DNA of 64,000 nt from Microbacterium sp. LWH7-1.2. Lineage in GTDB: Bacteria; Actinomycetota; Actinomycetes; Actinomycetales; Microbacteriaceae. The notes below the pieces were generated by a model. It saw only the letters and a list, made by a program, of their open reading frames with translations, was not told the origin of the DNA and searched no databases. The stretch covers positions 2,728,001-2,792,000 of the forward strand of contig NZ_CP151637.1 of NCBI RefSeq assembly GCF_038397755.1, written 5' to 3'. The position numbers and the translations under genes were made by a program. This document shows positions 56,520 through 64,000 of this stretch, one piece after another; the first letter of the stretch is position 1, and the number at the start of each line of letters is the position of its first letter.

Positions 56520-58190
56520 TCAGTGCGAGACTCTCGAGCCTCGCTTCGCCGGCACCGTGATGGATGCCACTTCTTCAAGACGAGGATGCAGTTCGTCTCC
56601 GTCCTCGACCACACCGGTGTGCCATGTCATCGTGAGCCCGTCGGCTCGGTCCTGCAGCAGGGCGAGGTTGTTGTCGAACCACGGACCCTTCACTGTCTTC
56701 CAGCGGAAGGGCGGGTCGGGGACCCGTGCAGAGTGGGCCGCTGCGGCCCCCAGCGGCGTCGCTGCGCCGTACGACATCACAACCGAGAACCAGCGCAGGA
56801 GTCTGGGAAGGGGGTTCCGGATGGGTGAGCAGACGGCCTGCACGATTCGGCTGCCGCTCTCACGCTCCACCTCGGCCAGATACGAGAAGTGCACATCACC
56901 GGACAGGAAGGTCACCGTCAGCGGCGACGGGCCGCGGCCGCCGTCTGCCAGCTCCGTCGTGATACCGGCAACCGCCTGGAAGCTGTTCTGAAACGCGCCC
57001 CAGTGCTCCAGGTCGAAGGCCTGTCGCAGCCGTTCCCCGACCCAGGCGGCCCGTCGGCCCCAGGCGCCGTGTGCGATCGCCTCATCCCATGCCTCGACAT
57101 GGTGCAGACCCAGCGGCAAGAGGAACGGGAGCGAGGTGGCGATCAGAACGTGACGGAATCCGCCCTGCATATGGTCGTCGAACCATGTCAGCTCTCGATC
57201 GTTCAGCAGCCCCCGATCCGACGGGGTGAGATCTCTCGAGACGCGGGAATCCAGGACGACGAGACGGATTCCATCGAAGTCTCGGGAGTAGCTCCAGCGG
57301 TAGGTGTTCGGGTCCTTGTCACAGCGGTCGGCGAACTCGTCCAGCTCGGCGGTGAGGTCGCGGGAAGCACCATCGTCACGCCCACTCACCCGCTGCCACA
57401 TCTCGTCAGCGGCACGCTCGCGCGGTGAAAGGTTGCCGAGGTGCTGATACACCCAGTACGACGCCAGGCCCGCGACGATGCGCTCGTGCCACCAGGAGGT
57501 GGCGTCCATCTTCCGCTTCCAGTCGAGCGAGGCGTTCCAGTCGTCGCGGATGTCGTGGTCATCGAAGATCATCGCGCTCGGCACGCATGAGAGCAGCCAC
57601 CGATTTGCACCGTCCGACCACGCCAGCTGGTAGAGATGGGCGTACTCCTCGAAGTCCTTGAGTTCCTTGCCCGGTTCCTCGTGAATGTTCCGGCGGGCAC
57701 GGATGAAGGCCTGCATCTCCTTCGTGGTCGAGTCGGCGTACACCTGATCGCCGAGGAAGAGCAGCAGATCCGGTCGCGCCTCGCGGCCGTCGGCCACCGC
57801 GAGCGCGAAGGCGCGCAACGAGTCGACGCCATGGGTTCGGTTGCCTGACTTGTCGTGCGGAACACTGGTGCGGCACGAGCCGTAGGCGATGCGCGACCGT
57901 TGCCCGGGCGTGCGCGTGGCGATCACGGATGCTGGGAACTCCGTGCGTGGATCGGGCCAGACGGACACCCCGTCGATCCCGATCTCGTACGGCGAGACGC
58001 TGCCAGGCTCGAGCCGGTCGACTTCCACGAGGGCGTAGTGGTGGCCGTGCACGGTGAAGCTGCGCGCTTGCCACGACCGTCCGTCCGCGTGGACGGTCAC
58101 CAGACAGTCGGCTCGCGTCTCCACCCAGATGCTGGCCGACGTCTCGTCGACGTAGCGAAGCATCGGCCCCAACACCAGCGGGGATCCCAT
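56520..58190 (-). CDS. PhoD-like alkaline phosphatase family protein
   Basis: A 556-residue metallophosphatase-fold protein. Motifs are LLFLGDQVYADSTTKE, IFDDHDIRDDWN, LVVLDSRVS and the metal-binding LSGDVHFSYLAEV. An N-terminal beta domain (VDETSASIWVETRADCLV, about 1-95) resembles PhoD's fibronectin-like part. No Tat or Sec signal is seen, so it is likely cytoplasmic, unlike classical PhoD. TAGAAC lies 6 nt before the ATG, a weak leaderless box. Confidence 0.86.
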   Translation of the reverse strand: MGSPLVLGPMLRYVDETSASIWVETRADCLVTVHADGRSWQARSFTVHGHHYALVEVDRLEPGSVSPYEIGIDGVSVWPDPRTEFPASVIATRTPGQRSRIAYGSCRTSVPHDKSGNRTHGVDSLRAFALAVADGREARPDLLLFLGDQVYADSTTKEMQAFIRARRNIHEEPGKELKDFEEYAHLYQLAWSDGANRWLLSCVPSAMIFDDHDIRDDWNASLDWKRKMDATSWWHERIVAGLASYWVYQHLGNLSPRERAADEMWQRVSGRDDGASRDLTAELDEFADRCDKDPNTYRWSYSRDFDGIRLVVLDSRVSRDLTPSDRGLLNDRELTWFDDHMQGGFRHVLIATSLPFLLPLGLHHVEAWDEAIAHGAWGRRAAWVGERLRQAFDLEHWGAFQNSFQAVAGITTELADGGRGPSPLTVTFLSGDVHFSYLAEVERESGSRIVQAVCSPIRNPLPRLLRWFSVVMSYGAATPLGAAAAHSARVPDPPFRWKTVKGPWFDNNLALLQDRADGLTMTWHTGVVEDGDELHPRLEEVASITVPAKRGSRVSH

Positions 58191-58235
58191 GAACCCGTTC
58201 TACCGCGCCGGCCACCATAGCGGCCAGGGGTGCCG

Positions 58236-58829
58236 TCAGTCATCGCGGCGTGGCGCGGCAAGGATGATGACGATCGCCTCGACTCCGAGCACCACGAGAG
58301 GTCCGTGCGGCCAGTATCCCGTGGCAAGGGTGCCCGCCACGAGGAGGGGCAAGGTCAGACTCAGCACGATCCGCACCCACAGAGGCCAGCGTGATCCGGC
58401 TGTCACTGCCGCGAGAATGCCGGCCAGGCCGACCGCGATGAGCACGAAGGCCTCTGCGCCCCACAGGAAGTGCAGCGGCGCCTCCGGGGGCGTGTTGAGA
58501 TAGCTGAGCGCGGTCACGGGCGCCCCAGCGATGACCAGCCACGCCATGACGCCGCCGCCCCACCCGGCCCTCCGCAGATCCGGGAGCAATGCGAGTCCGA
58601 TCGCCAGGAAAGACAGCCCGGCGAGCGCCCCGAAGACGATGTACGGATCGTGGACCGACGCACGCGCCCAGAAGTAGAGGCGATAGCGGAAGACCCAGTT
58701 CCACAACGGCACCCCGAAATCCGTCGCCGGGAACGGCAGGATCGCCAGTGCCCACAGGCCTCCGACACCGGCGAGAACCGCGCGCCAGGATCGTGATCGG
58801 TCGATGAACGCCGAACGGCTTGTCCCCAT
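58236..58829 (-). CDS. Six-helix membrane protein of unknown function
   Basis: A 197-residue integral membrane protein with six helices (for example VLAGVGGLWALAILPF, VFGALAGLSFLAIGLALL, FVLIAVGLAGILAAV and LVVLGVEAIVIILAAP). An N-terminal basic patch precedes helix 1. No family is recognised. It follows the DHFR-like gene at 58894 on the same strand by 64 nt. Confidence 0.75.
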   Translation of the reverse strand: MGTSRSAFIDRSRSWRAVLAGVGGLWALAILPFPATDFGVPLWNWVFRYRLYFWARASVHDPYIVFGALAGLSFLAIGLALLPDLRRAGWGGGVMAWLVIAGAPVTALSYLNTPPEAPLHFLWGAEAFVLIAVGLAGILAAVTAGSRWPLWVRIVLSLTLPLLVAGTLATGYWPHGPLVVLGVEAIVIILAAPRRDD

Positions 58830-58893
58830 CTGCCGATTGCATCACCACTCCGGCCGACGGCGCCAGCTGTCTTCGCCGAACCGGACGTCGCGC

Positions 58894-59484
58894 TCAGACG
58901 GGCAGGCGGCGCACTCGATAGCGCAGGTGAAGCACCCGGTTGCCCTGAACAACGACGTCTGGGTCTTCCAACAGGTGCTGCGAGTCGATGGACCCGAAGT
59001 AACGCTTGCCGGACCCGAGCACGACGGGTGCGACGTCCATGCGCACCTCGTCGACCAAACCTGCGGCGAGCACCTGGCCGCCGACGTCACCGGCAGCGAC
59101 CTCGACGGTGCGGCCACCGGCGAGTTCCTTCGCTGTGATCACGGCCGCCTCGATGCCGTTGACGAAGTGGAACGGCGCGGCGGGGTCCCAGCCCTCGGGA
59201 GCCGGTCGGTGCGTCACGACGACGACGTGGTCGATTCCGCTCGGAGGCTTCCCGTCCCAGCCGTCCGTGATGTCGAAGACGTGGCGACCGGCGATCGTCA
59301 CCCCGATCTCGTCCCAGTACGGACGGATGTGGTCGAAGGACGCTTGCGACACATTCAGTACGCCGCTGTCGTCCAACGGCACGTCCCCGCTGACCAGCCA
59401 TTCGAACAGTGGACCGGGATCGTCGTTCTCGGCCGCAATGAAGCCATCCACCGAGACCGACGCGTTCATGACCACTTTCCCCAT
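58894..59484 (-). CDS. Dihydrofolate-reductase-like (RibD C-terminal) protein 3
   Basis: A 196-residue RibD-C/DHFR-like protein: MGKVVMNASVSVDGFIAAEN, RHVFDITDGWDGKPP, GRTVEVAAGDVGGQVLAAGL and a C-terminal NRVLHLRYRVRR. Probably an NAD(P)H-dependent reductase of unknown substrate. AGGAGGAAG lies upstream. It directly follows the AraC gene (62 nt), which probably controls it. Confidence 0.88.
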   Translation of the reverse strand: MGKVVMNASVSVDGFIAAENDDPGPLFEWLVSGDVPLDDSGVLNVSQASFDHIRPYWDEIGVTIAGRHVFDITDGWDGKPPSGIDHVVVVTHRPAPEGWDPAAPFHFVNGIEAAVITAKELAGGRTVEVAAGDVGGQVLAAGLVDEVRMDVAPVVLGSGKRYFGSIDSQHLLEDPDVVVQGNRVLHLRYRVRRLPV

Positions 59485-59546
59485 GGCTTCCTCCTCTGTT
59501 CGGGCCCCAAGTCTCGTGTGTGGCGAGTGGTCGCTCTTGTAAGAAA

Positions 59547-60419
59547 TCAATCGACCGGCAGCGGCCATCCCTCCAGTGCGTGGTCGGGATGTTCGCGGAG
59601 GAAACGTTGCCGGACTTCGACGTACCGGGTCGGCGTGAGCCCGGTGAACTCTCGGAATTCGTGGACGAAGTGAGCCTGGTCGAAGTAGCCTGCGCGGGCG
59701 GCAACGTCGCCCCAGTCGATCGGTGCAGCGACGTTGATCGCCAACACGGTGGCGGTGAACCGGTAGCCGCGCGCCAGCCGCTTGGGCGTGACGCCGATGA
59801 TCTCCTTGAACCGCTTCGCCAGGTACGTGCTGCTCGCATGGGCTGCGGCGCTGAGGTCGCTGATCGGAACCGCTCCTCCCGTCTCGGCGATGGCGCTGCT
59901 CACCTGCCGGACGATGTCCAGGCCGTTGATCGTACGCGCCCGTCGCACCAGTTCCTCCTCGAGCAACGTCAGCATTTCGTTCGGTGTCTCCGCCAAGGTC
60001 AGCCGGTGTCTCAACTCAGCGACAGCGGATCGGCCCCAGATCTGCTCCACCGTCGCCGGCCGGTCGAGCAACTCGGAGGCGGGCACCGGAAGGAACGGTG
60101 CCAACCCCCATGGCCTGAAGTGGACGCCCACGGACCGGGTCGGGGTCGGGTAGCCGAACTCCCACGCGCGGGTGGGCGTAGCGACCACACAGCCGTCGGC
60201 GTATTCCACGGCCTCCACAGCGGTGCGTGTGCGGAGGGCGAACGGCGCCCCGAGGTTGACGATGAGCAACGGCGCCGGCGCCGCCGGCAGCAGCAACCGG
60301 GAGTACGGTGGGGAACCGTCCAAGTAGTAGAGGTCGTCAATCAACCCGTCCAGGGGCGGGCCGGGCACCCTGGACACATACTCCACGCTGACATCATCGC
60401 CCACGTCACCCTCTGGCAT
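59547..60419 (-). CDS. AraC-family transcriptional regulator
   Basis: A 290-residue regulator. The C-terminal AraC DNA-binding domain has both helix-turn-helix units (ISDLSAAAHASSTYLAKRFK and WGDVAARAGYFDQAHFVHEF) and the family end FTGLTPTRYVEVR. The N-terminal half contains a cupin-like sensing domain. It is placed before the DHFR-like gene, its likely target. Confidence 0.9.
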   Translation of the reverse strand: MPEGDVGDDVSVEYVSRVPGPPLDGLIDDLYYLDGSPPYSRLLLPAAPAPLLIVNLGAPFALRTRTAVEAVEYADGCVVATPTRAWEFGYPTPTRSVGVHFRPWGLAPFLPVPASELLDRPATVEQIWGRSAVAELRHRLTLAETPNEMLTLLEEELVRRARTINGLDIVRQVSSAIAETGGAVPISDLSAAAHASSTYLAKRFKEIIGVTPKRLARGYRFTATVLAINVAAPIDWGDVAARAGYFDQAHFVHEFREFTGLTPTRYVEVRQRFLREHPDHALEGWPLPVD

Positions 60420-60599
60420 CGCGCGTCACCGCGTGCACGGCGCCGGCAACGAGACTGAATCCCGAGACTCGTGGGAGCTGCTGTCCGCTCCACCGCTCGC
60501 GAGATGAGCCCGTCCTGCACGCATCATCGGCCCGACCATCCGCAATCGGGCCGTGCAAACGCCGGCGGGCACCTGACCCTGTCGAGGTCTCCGTCGTGT

Positions 60600-61616
60600 T
60601 CAGGACGCGGCTGGCTCGACGGCAGGTGGGTGATCGGCGAGCAGGCGCTGGCGTTCCGCGTCCGTGATCGGGATCACCGATCCGTGGCGGAACCGCGGCG
60701 GGAGACTCTGGGTGGTGCGCGTCCAGCGACCTGAGCCGAGATCGTCCGTTTCGAGGAGGACGTAGCCCGTTCCGCCGCCGTATGGCGGCCAGTCCAGCAG
60801 CAGAAACCAGCGGTCGTCGGTGTTCGCGGGCACGACGATGGGGCCTTCCCCGTGCGTGACGTGATCCGATCCGATCCGCTCGGCGACGAGATCCCAGGCC
60901 GATCCGACGGCCTCCGTCGTGATACGGAACAGATCGGGGCTGATCTCATGGAAGACGTGCATCACGTCGGGCCGCTCGTCTTTGGTGAAGCGGTGGTAGG
61001 CGCCGCCATGGCGGACCACCGTCGAATCGATCGTCCCGTAGCCGGCGGCGCGGCGCACGTCGATCCAGACACGCGGCTCAGAGAAGGTGACGAAGTCGTC
61101 GGTCGTCGCAATCATCATGCGGTTGTAGCTGTCGGCGTTACGTCGTTCAGCGACGCCTTCCTCGTAGAGGTTGGAAGCCCAGTAGACGGCGTACGTCTGC
61201 GCTTCTTCGCTCCATATGGCCTCGGGCGCCCACACATTGCCTGCCCGTTCCGGCGCCATCACCTCCACTCGCCGCGGGCCGTCCCACGTCACCAGGTCGC
61301 TCGATTCCCACACGAGCAGCGCGGTGCTGCCGTGCTCCTGGGCGGTGCGGAAGTGCCCGATGCCATGGACCTTCAGATCGGTCGCCAGAATGACGAACCG
61401 TTCGCCGTCACGCAGCCGCAGGATGAACGGGTCGCGGATTCCGCCTGTTCCGACGGACGAACGCAGCACCGGGTCGCCGCCGGCCAGCATGTCCCATTCG
61501 CTGAGCGTGTTGCCGCGGCTCACAGCGAAGTGAATCTGCTCCGCATCGGGGCCGTCCTCACCCACGAAGTGGGCGAAGAGATACGCCTCGTACTTCTCCT
61601 GTGCGCCATCGCTCAT
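60600..61616 (-). CDS. GH43-like five-bladed propeller glycosidase
   Basis: A 338-residue protein of the glycoside hydrolase 43/62/117 propeller superfamily, probably acting on arabinosyl or xylosyl units. It shows VGTGGIRDPFILRLRDGE, VWAPEAIWSEEAQTYAVYW and DVMHVFHE, with Asp and Glu at the expected catalytic strands. There is no signal peptide, so it should work on imported oligosaccharides. The ATG overlaps the GH1 stop by 4 nt; it ends the sugar operon. Confidence 0.82.
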   Translation of the reverse strand: MSDGAQEKYEAYLFAHFVGEDGPDAEQIHFAVSRGNTLSEWDMLAGGDPVLRSSVGTGGIRDPFILRLRDGERFVILATDLKVHGIGHFRTAQEHGSTALLVWESSDLVTWDGPRRVEVMAPERAGNVWAPEAIWSEEAQTYAVYWASNLYEEGVAERRNADSYNRMMIATTDDFVTFSEPRVWIDVRRAAGYGTIDSTVVRHGGAYHRFTKDERPDVMHVFHEISPDLFRITTEAVGSAWDLVAERIGSDHVTHGEGPIVVPANTDDRWFLLLDWPPYGGGTGYVLLETDDLGSGRWTRTTQSLPPRFRHGSVIPITDAERQRLLADHPPAVEPAAS

Positions 61617-62917
61617 CGCAGCCCCTCCATCGTTCGCTCGGCCCGTGCCCACGCGGCTTCATCCTGTCGCCGTGCGAGCGCCGCGAATGCGTCAGCGACC
61701 GCCGTTCGGCGACGTTGAAGACCTCCTGTCGACTCGACCAGTTCGTACAGTCCCATGGCCAGCTGATGGTCCGACCTCGATCCGGAGCTGTGCCGGTATG
61801 TCCACTCGTACATGTCGAACAGCGGCCACCAGGTGTACCCGACGACCGCAAGCCCGTCGGTGCGGAGTCGTTCGACTTCTGCGACGGATGCCGTGAGCCA
61901 GTCGATCCGGTCCGCGACGGTTCCGGTGACGCACGTCTCGGTCACCATGACCGGCGCCTGGTACCGCCGCGCATACTCGACGAGCATCTCGGACAGCCCC
62001 GGCAGCCCATCGTCGCGCGTCGGCCGCGGGTCGGAGAAGCCGCCGCGGTGATGGACGCCCGGTTCGAAGACCTCGGTGGAGTGCCGGGGGTAGTAGTTCA
62101 CGCCCATGATGTCGGGGTGAGCTGGGCGGTGAGCGAGGTCGTCGAGCGTGCCCTCCTCGACGCCATGGCGCAGCAGGAAATCGAGGAGCGGGTGCTCCGC
62201 CCCTACCCGGCCGGTGACGAGGTCTTCGACGAGGAAAGCCTGGTGCCGCAGTCGCTCGGCCGTCTCGCGATGCTCAGGTGCATCGACCGCGCCGGCGTAC
62301 CGCAGCGAGGCATCCACATGCACGAAGGTCGCTCGCTCCCCCAGCACCTCACGGATGCCGTGCTGGGTCGCCTGGAAGCCCTTCGCGATCGCGACGGCGA
62401 GCCGCGCAGCGCCTTCTTCGCCCTCCAGGTACGGCGGCCAGTAGCCGTATTCGCCGCAGAACAGCACGTGGATCATCGGTTCGTTCACCGGGGTGTAGTC
62501 GGTGACGAGGTCGGAGTACCGCTCGGCCGCCGCCACCGCGTATTCCGTCACCCGTTGCGGGTAGTCGCGAGCCGCGAACTGCCCGTCCAGCCACAGCGGT
62601 GTGCCGTAGTGGAGAAGATCGATGATGGGACGGATGCCGAGCTCGGCCATGCGGCCGATCACGCGGTCCGTCCAGCCCCAGTCCCAGCGGCCGGGTGCAG
62701 GGTTCACCCGGTGCCATGGGATGCCCCAGCGGAGGAACTCCGCCCCGACACCGGCGGCGAGGTCGAGGTCGCCTCGCCACCGCGTGTAGTGCTCGGTGAG
62801 CTCGTATTCGTCGATCGGCCGCAGACCCGGCCCGCCCTGCGGGACGAACGTGTTCTCGATGCCGAGCCCGAACCGCAGCGGTCCCTCGGTGTACCAGTCA
62901 GTCAATCGATCTCTCAT
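61613..62917 (-). CDS. Family 1 glycoside hydrolase
   Basis: A 434-residue GH1 enzyme. The acid/base Glu is in DYTPVNEPMIHV and the nucleophile Glu in PVMVTETCVTG; substrate-site Trp residues occur in GYTWWPLFDMYEW. GH1 members are mainly beta-glucosidases and phospho-beta-glycosidases; the subtype is not clear. Cytoplasmic, no signal. The ATG overlaps the permease stop by 4 nt (ATGA). Confidence 0.88.
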   Translation of the reverse strand: MRDRLTDWYTEGPLRFGLGIENTFVPQGGPGLRPIDEYELTEHYTRWRGDLDLAAGVGAEFLRWGIPWHRVNPAPGRWDWGWTDRVIGRMAELGIRPIIDLLHYGTPLWLDGQFAARDYPQRVTEYAVAAAERYSDLVTDYTPVNEPMIHVLFCGEYGYWPPYLEGEEGAARLAVAIAKGFQATQHGIREVLGERATFVHVDASLRYAGAVDAPEHRETAERLRHQAFLVEDLVTGRVGAEHPLLDFLLRHGVEEGTLDDLAHRPAHPDIMGVNYYPRHSTEVFEPGVHHRGGFSDPRPTRDDGLPGLSEMLVEYARRYQAPVMVTETCVTGTVADRIDWLTASVAEVERLRTDGLAVVGYTWWPLFDMYEWTYRHSSGSRSDHQLAMGLYELVESTGGLQRRRTAVADAFAALARRQDEAAWARAERTMEGLR

Positions 62918-63801
62918 TTCAGGCCGGTCGAGGCGACGCTCTCGATGAAGCGCCGCTGCACGAGGAGGAACATGATCGCGAGCGGGAGCACGGCGATGAG
63001 GGAGCCGGCCATCATGACACCTTGCGGAATGATCCCGCCGGGGCCGGTCAGCAGCGTGAGTCCGGAGGTGATTGTTCCCATCTCGGCGTCGGTGGTGAAC
63101 ACGAGCGGCCAAAGCAGGTCGTTCCAGTTGTTCACGAAAGTGAAGATCGCGAGCGTCAGGAGCGCGGGCTTCGCGTTCGGCAGCACGACGTTCCAGAAGA
63201 TCCGCCACTCGGACGCGCCGTCCAGGCGGGCCGCGTTGTCGAGGTCGCGCGGCAGAGAGAGGAAGAACTGCCGCAGGAAGAAGATGCCGAATGCGTCGGC
63301 CGCTCGAGGCGCGATCAGCCCGGCGTAGGTGTTCACCCAGCCGAGGTCGCTCACGAGCTGGTAGATGGGGATCAAGGTGGCCTGGAACGGGATCATGAGG
63401 CTGGCGATGATCGCGATGAGCAGTACGCGGCTGCCGCGGAAGTCGATTCTCGCGAGCGCATACGCGGCAAGGGAGTCGAACAGCAGAGCGAACGCGGTCA
63501 CGCCGCCGGCGAAGATGAAGCTGTTCACGATCAGCCGCGCGAACGGCAGCTCCTCGAAGATCTGGATGAAGTTGTCGAGGGTCCAGACCTCGGGCAGCAG
63601 CGTCGGAGGATAGGCGTTGACCTCGGCGACGGGCTTGAATGCCGTGAAGGCGATGATCGCGATGGGCAGCAGCACGAAGGCCGAGGCTGCCAGCGCCGCC
63701 AGGAGGAGAAGGATGCTGGCCGCCCGCCCGGTCTTGCGGTGGCGGGTCTTGCGCGCGGGCGGGGTGAAGACGGCGACCGTCGGGGTCGTGAGGGAGGTCA
63801 T
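62914..63801 (-). CDS. Sugar ABC transporter permease (MalG-type)
   Basis: A 295-residue CUT1-family permease with six helices. The EAA loop reads LDNAARLDGASEWRIFWNVV. The N-terminal tail (PARKTRHRKTGRAA) is basic. With the next permease it forms the channel for an oligosaccharide that the GH1 and GH43-like enzymes then degrade. The binding protein and upstream genes should lie right of the window. Confidence 0.93.
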   Translation of the reverse strand: MTSLTTPTVAVFTPPARKTRHRKTGRAASILLLLAALAASAFVLLPIAIIAFTAFKPVAEVNAYPPTLLPEVWTLDNFIQIFEELPFARLIVNSFIFAGGVTAFALLFDSLAAYALARIDFRGSRVLLIAIIASLMIPFQATLIPIYQLVSDLGWVNTYAGLIAPRAADAFGIFFLRQFFLSLPRDLDNAARLDGASEWRIFWNVVLPNAKPALLTLAIFTFVNNWNDLLWPLVFTTDAEMGTITSGLTLLTGPGGIIPQGVMMAGSLIAVLPLAIMFLLVQRRFIESVASTGLK

Positions 63802-64000
63802 TGCGCATCCTTCTCTCGACGACCGAAGAATCGGAACTGGACGAGGCTGAGCACGAGGGTGATGAGCAGCAGCACGTAGGAGAGCGCCGAGGCGAAGCCC
63901 AGCTCGAGCTTCTTGAACCCGGACGTGTAGATCTCCATGACGACTGTCTGCGTTGTCCCATAGGGGCCGCCGCCCGTCATCACGTAGATCTGGTCGAAGG
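63798..64000 (-). CDS. Sugar ABC transporter permease (MalF-type), C-terminal end
   Basis: The last 66 or so codons of a CUT1 permease, cut by the right edge. The visible part has IYVMTGGGPYGTTQTVVM, the typical MalF-type loop, and the final helix LSYVLLLITLVLSLVQFRFF. Its stop overlaps the next permease start by 4 nt (ATGA). Confidence 0.9.
   Translation of the reverse strand, partial: FDQIYVMTGGGPYGTTQTVVMEIYTSGFKKLELGFASALSYVLLLITLVLSLVQFRFFGRREKDAQ

Noticed and set aside
60420..60599. Small gene between the AraC and GH43-like genes
   Set aside because: No start with a ribosome-binding site or leaderless box and no protein-like frame.

Overview
The window is high-GC DNA with dense, tightly coupled genes. 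It looks like the chromosome of an actinobacterium, most probably Microbacterium or a close relative in Microbacteriaceae. This inference rests on gene content (AztABCD zinc uptake, a BioQ-type TetR with BioY/BioM/BioN, urtABCDE with ureABCFGD, small actinobacterial membrane proteins), frequent leaderless starts (a TANNNT box 6-7 nt before ATG/GTG) and abundant antisense open frames. I saw no rRNA, tRNA, insertion sequence, phage or CRISPR array.

Layout. 1-963: start of a DEAD-box helicase. 1.2-7.6 kb: a lineage-specific group of three paralogous multi-pass membrane proteins, two paralogous single-pass LRARAYG proteins, an ABM-domain membrane protein and an MBL hydrolase. 7.9-18 kb: mixed housekeeping and accessory genes (alpha/beta hydrolase-fold protein lacking its catalytic Ser and His, TetR with operator, orphan substrate-binding lipoprotein, fatty-acid desaturase, cold-shock protein, MFS transporter, small secreted protein, a deletion scar joining hxlA and luxR remnants, a phosphotransferase). 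18.3-23.3 kb: a zinc uptake locus (aztD, aztC, second aztD, aztB; divergent aztA) around one Zur-like box. 23.3-25.6 kb: a TetR and EmrB/QacA-type MFS efflux pair with palindromic operators and a probable leader-peptide attenuator. 25.7-38.4 kb: nitrogen block, with two TetR genes, an NCS1 permease and urtEDCBA on the minus strand, and divergent ureABCFGD followed by a nickel permease on the plus strand.

39.4-42.5 kb: small actinobacterial proteins, an HspR-like MerR, and a TetR/DUF6326 pair with a striking dyad operator. 42.5-47.8 kb: thiamine genes thiC-thiO-thiS-thiG-thiF behind a TPP riboswitch. 47.9-53.0 kb: bioQ and a divergent operon bioY, AMP-ligase, thiolase, bioM, bioN and a CHY zinc-finger protein, with two BioQ boxes between. 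53-60.4 kb: PlsC, DUF2461, NAD(P)H oxidoreductase, two DHFR-like proteins, PhoD-like phosphatase, AraC regulator. 60.6-64 kb: the end of a sugar ABC operon (two permeases, GH1, GH43-like), cut by the right edge.

How the parts fit. Several metal and cofactor loops are present: Zur-type zinc uptake, nickel uptake beside a urease whose UreG carries a histidine-rich tail and which has no UreE, TPP-sensed thiamine synthesis and BioQ-sensed biotin uptake. The urea block joins import (Urt) to hydrolysis (Ure). The strongest candidates for something new are the MFS attenuator, the repeated GGATGCTGC word, the biotin operon with a degenerate thiolase and zinc finger, and the paralogous membrane-protein group at the left. 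All functional statements are from reading sequence; no database search was run.
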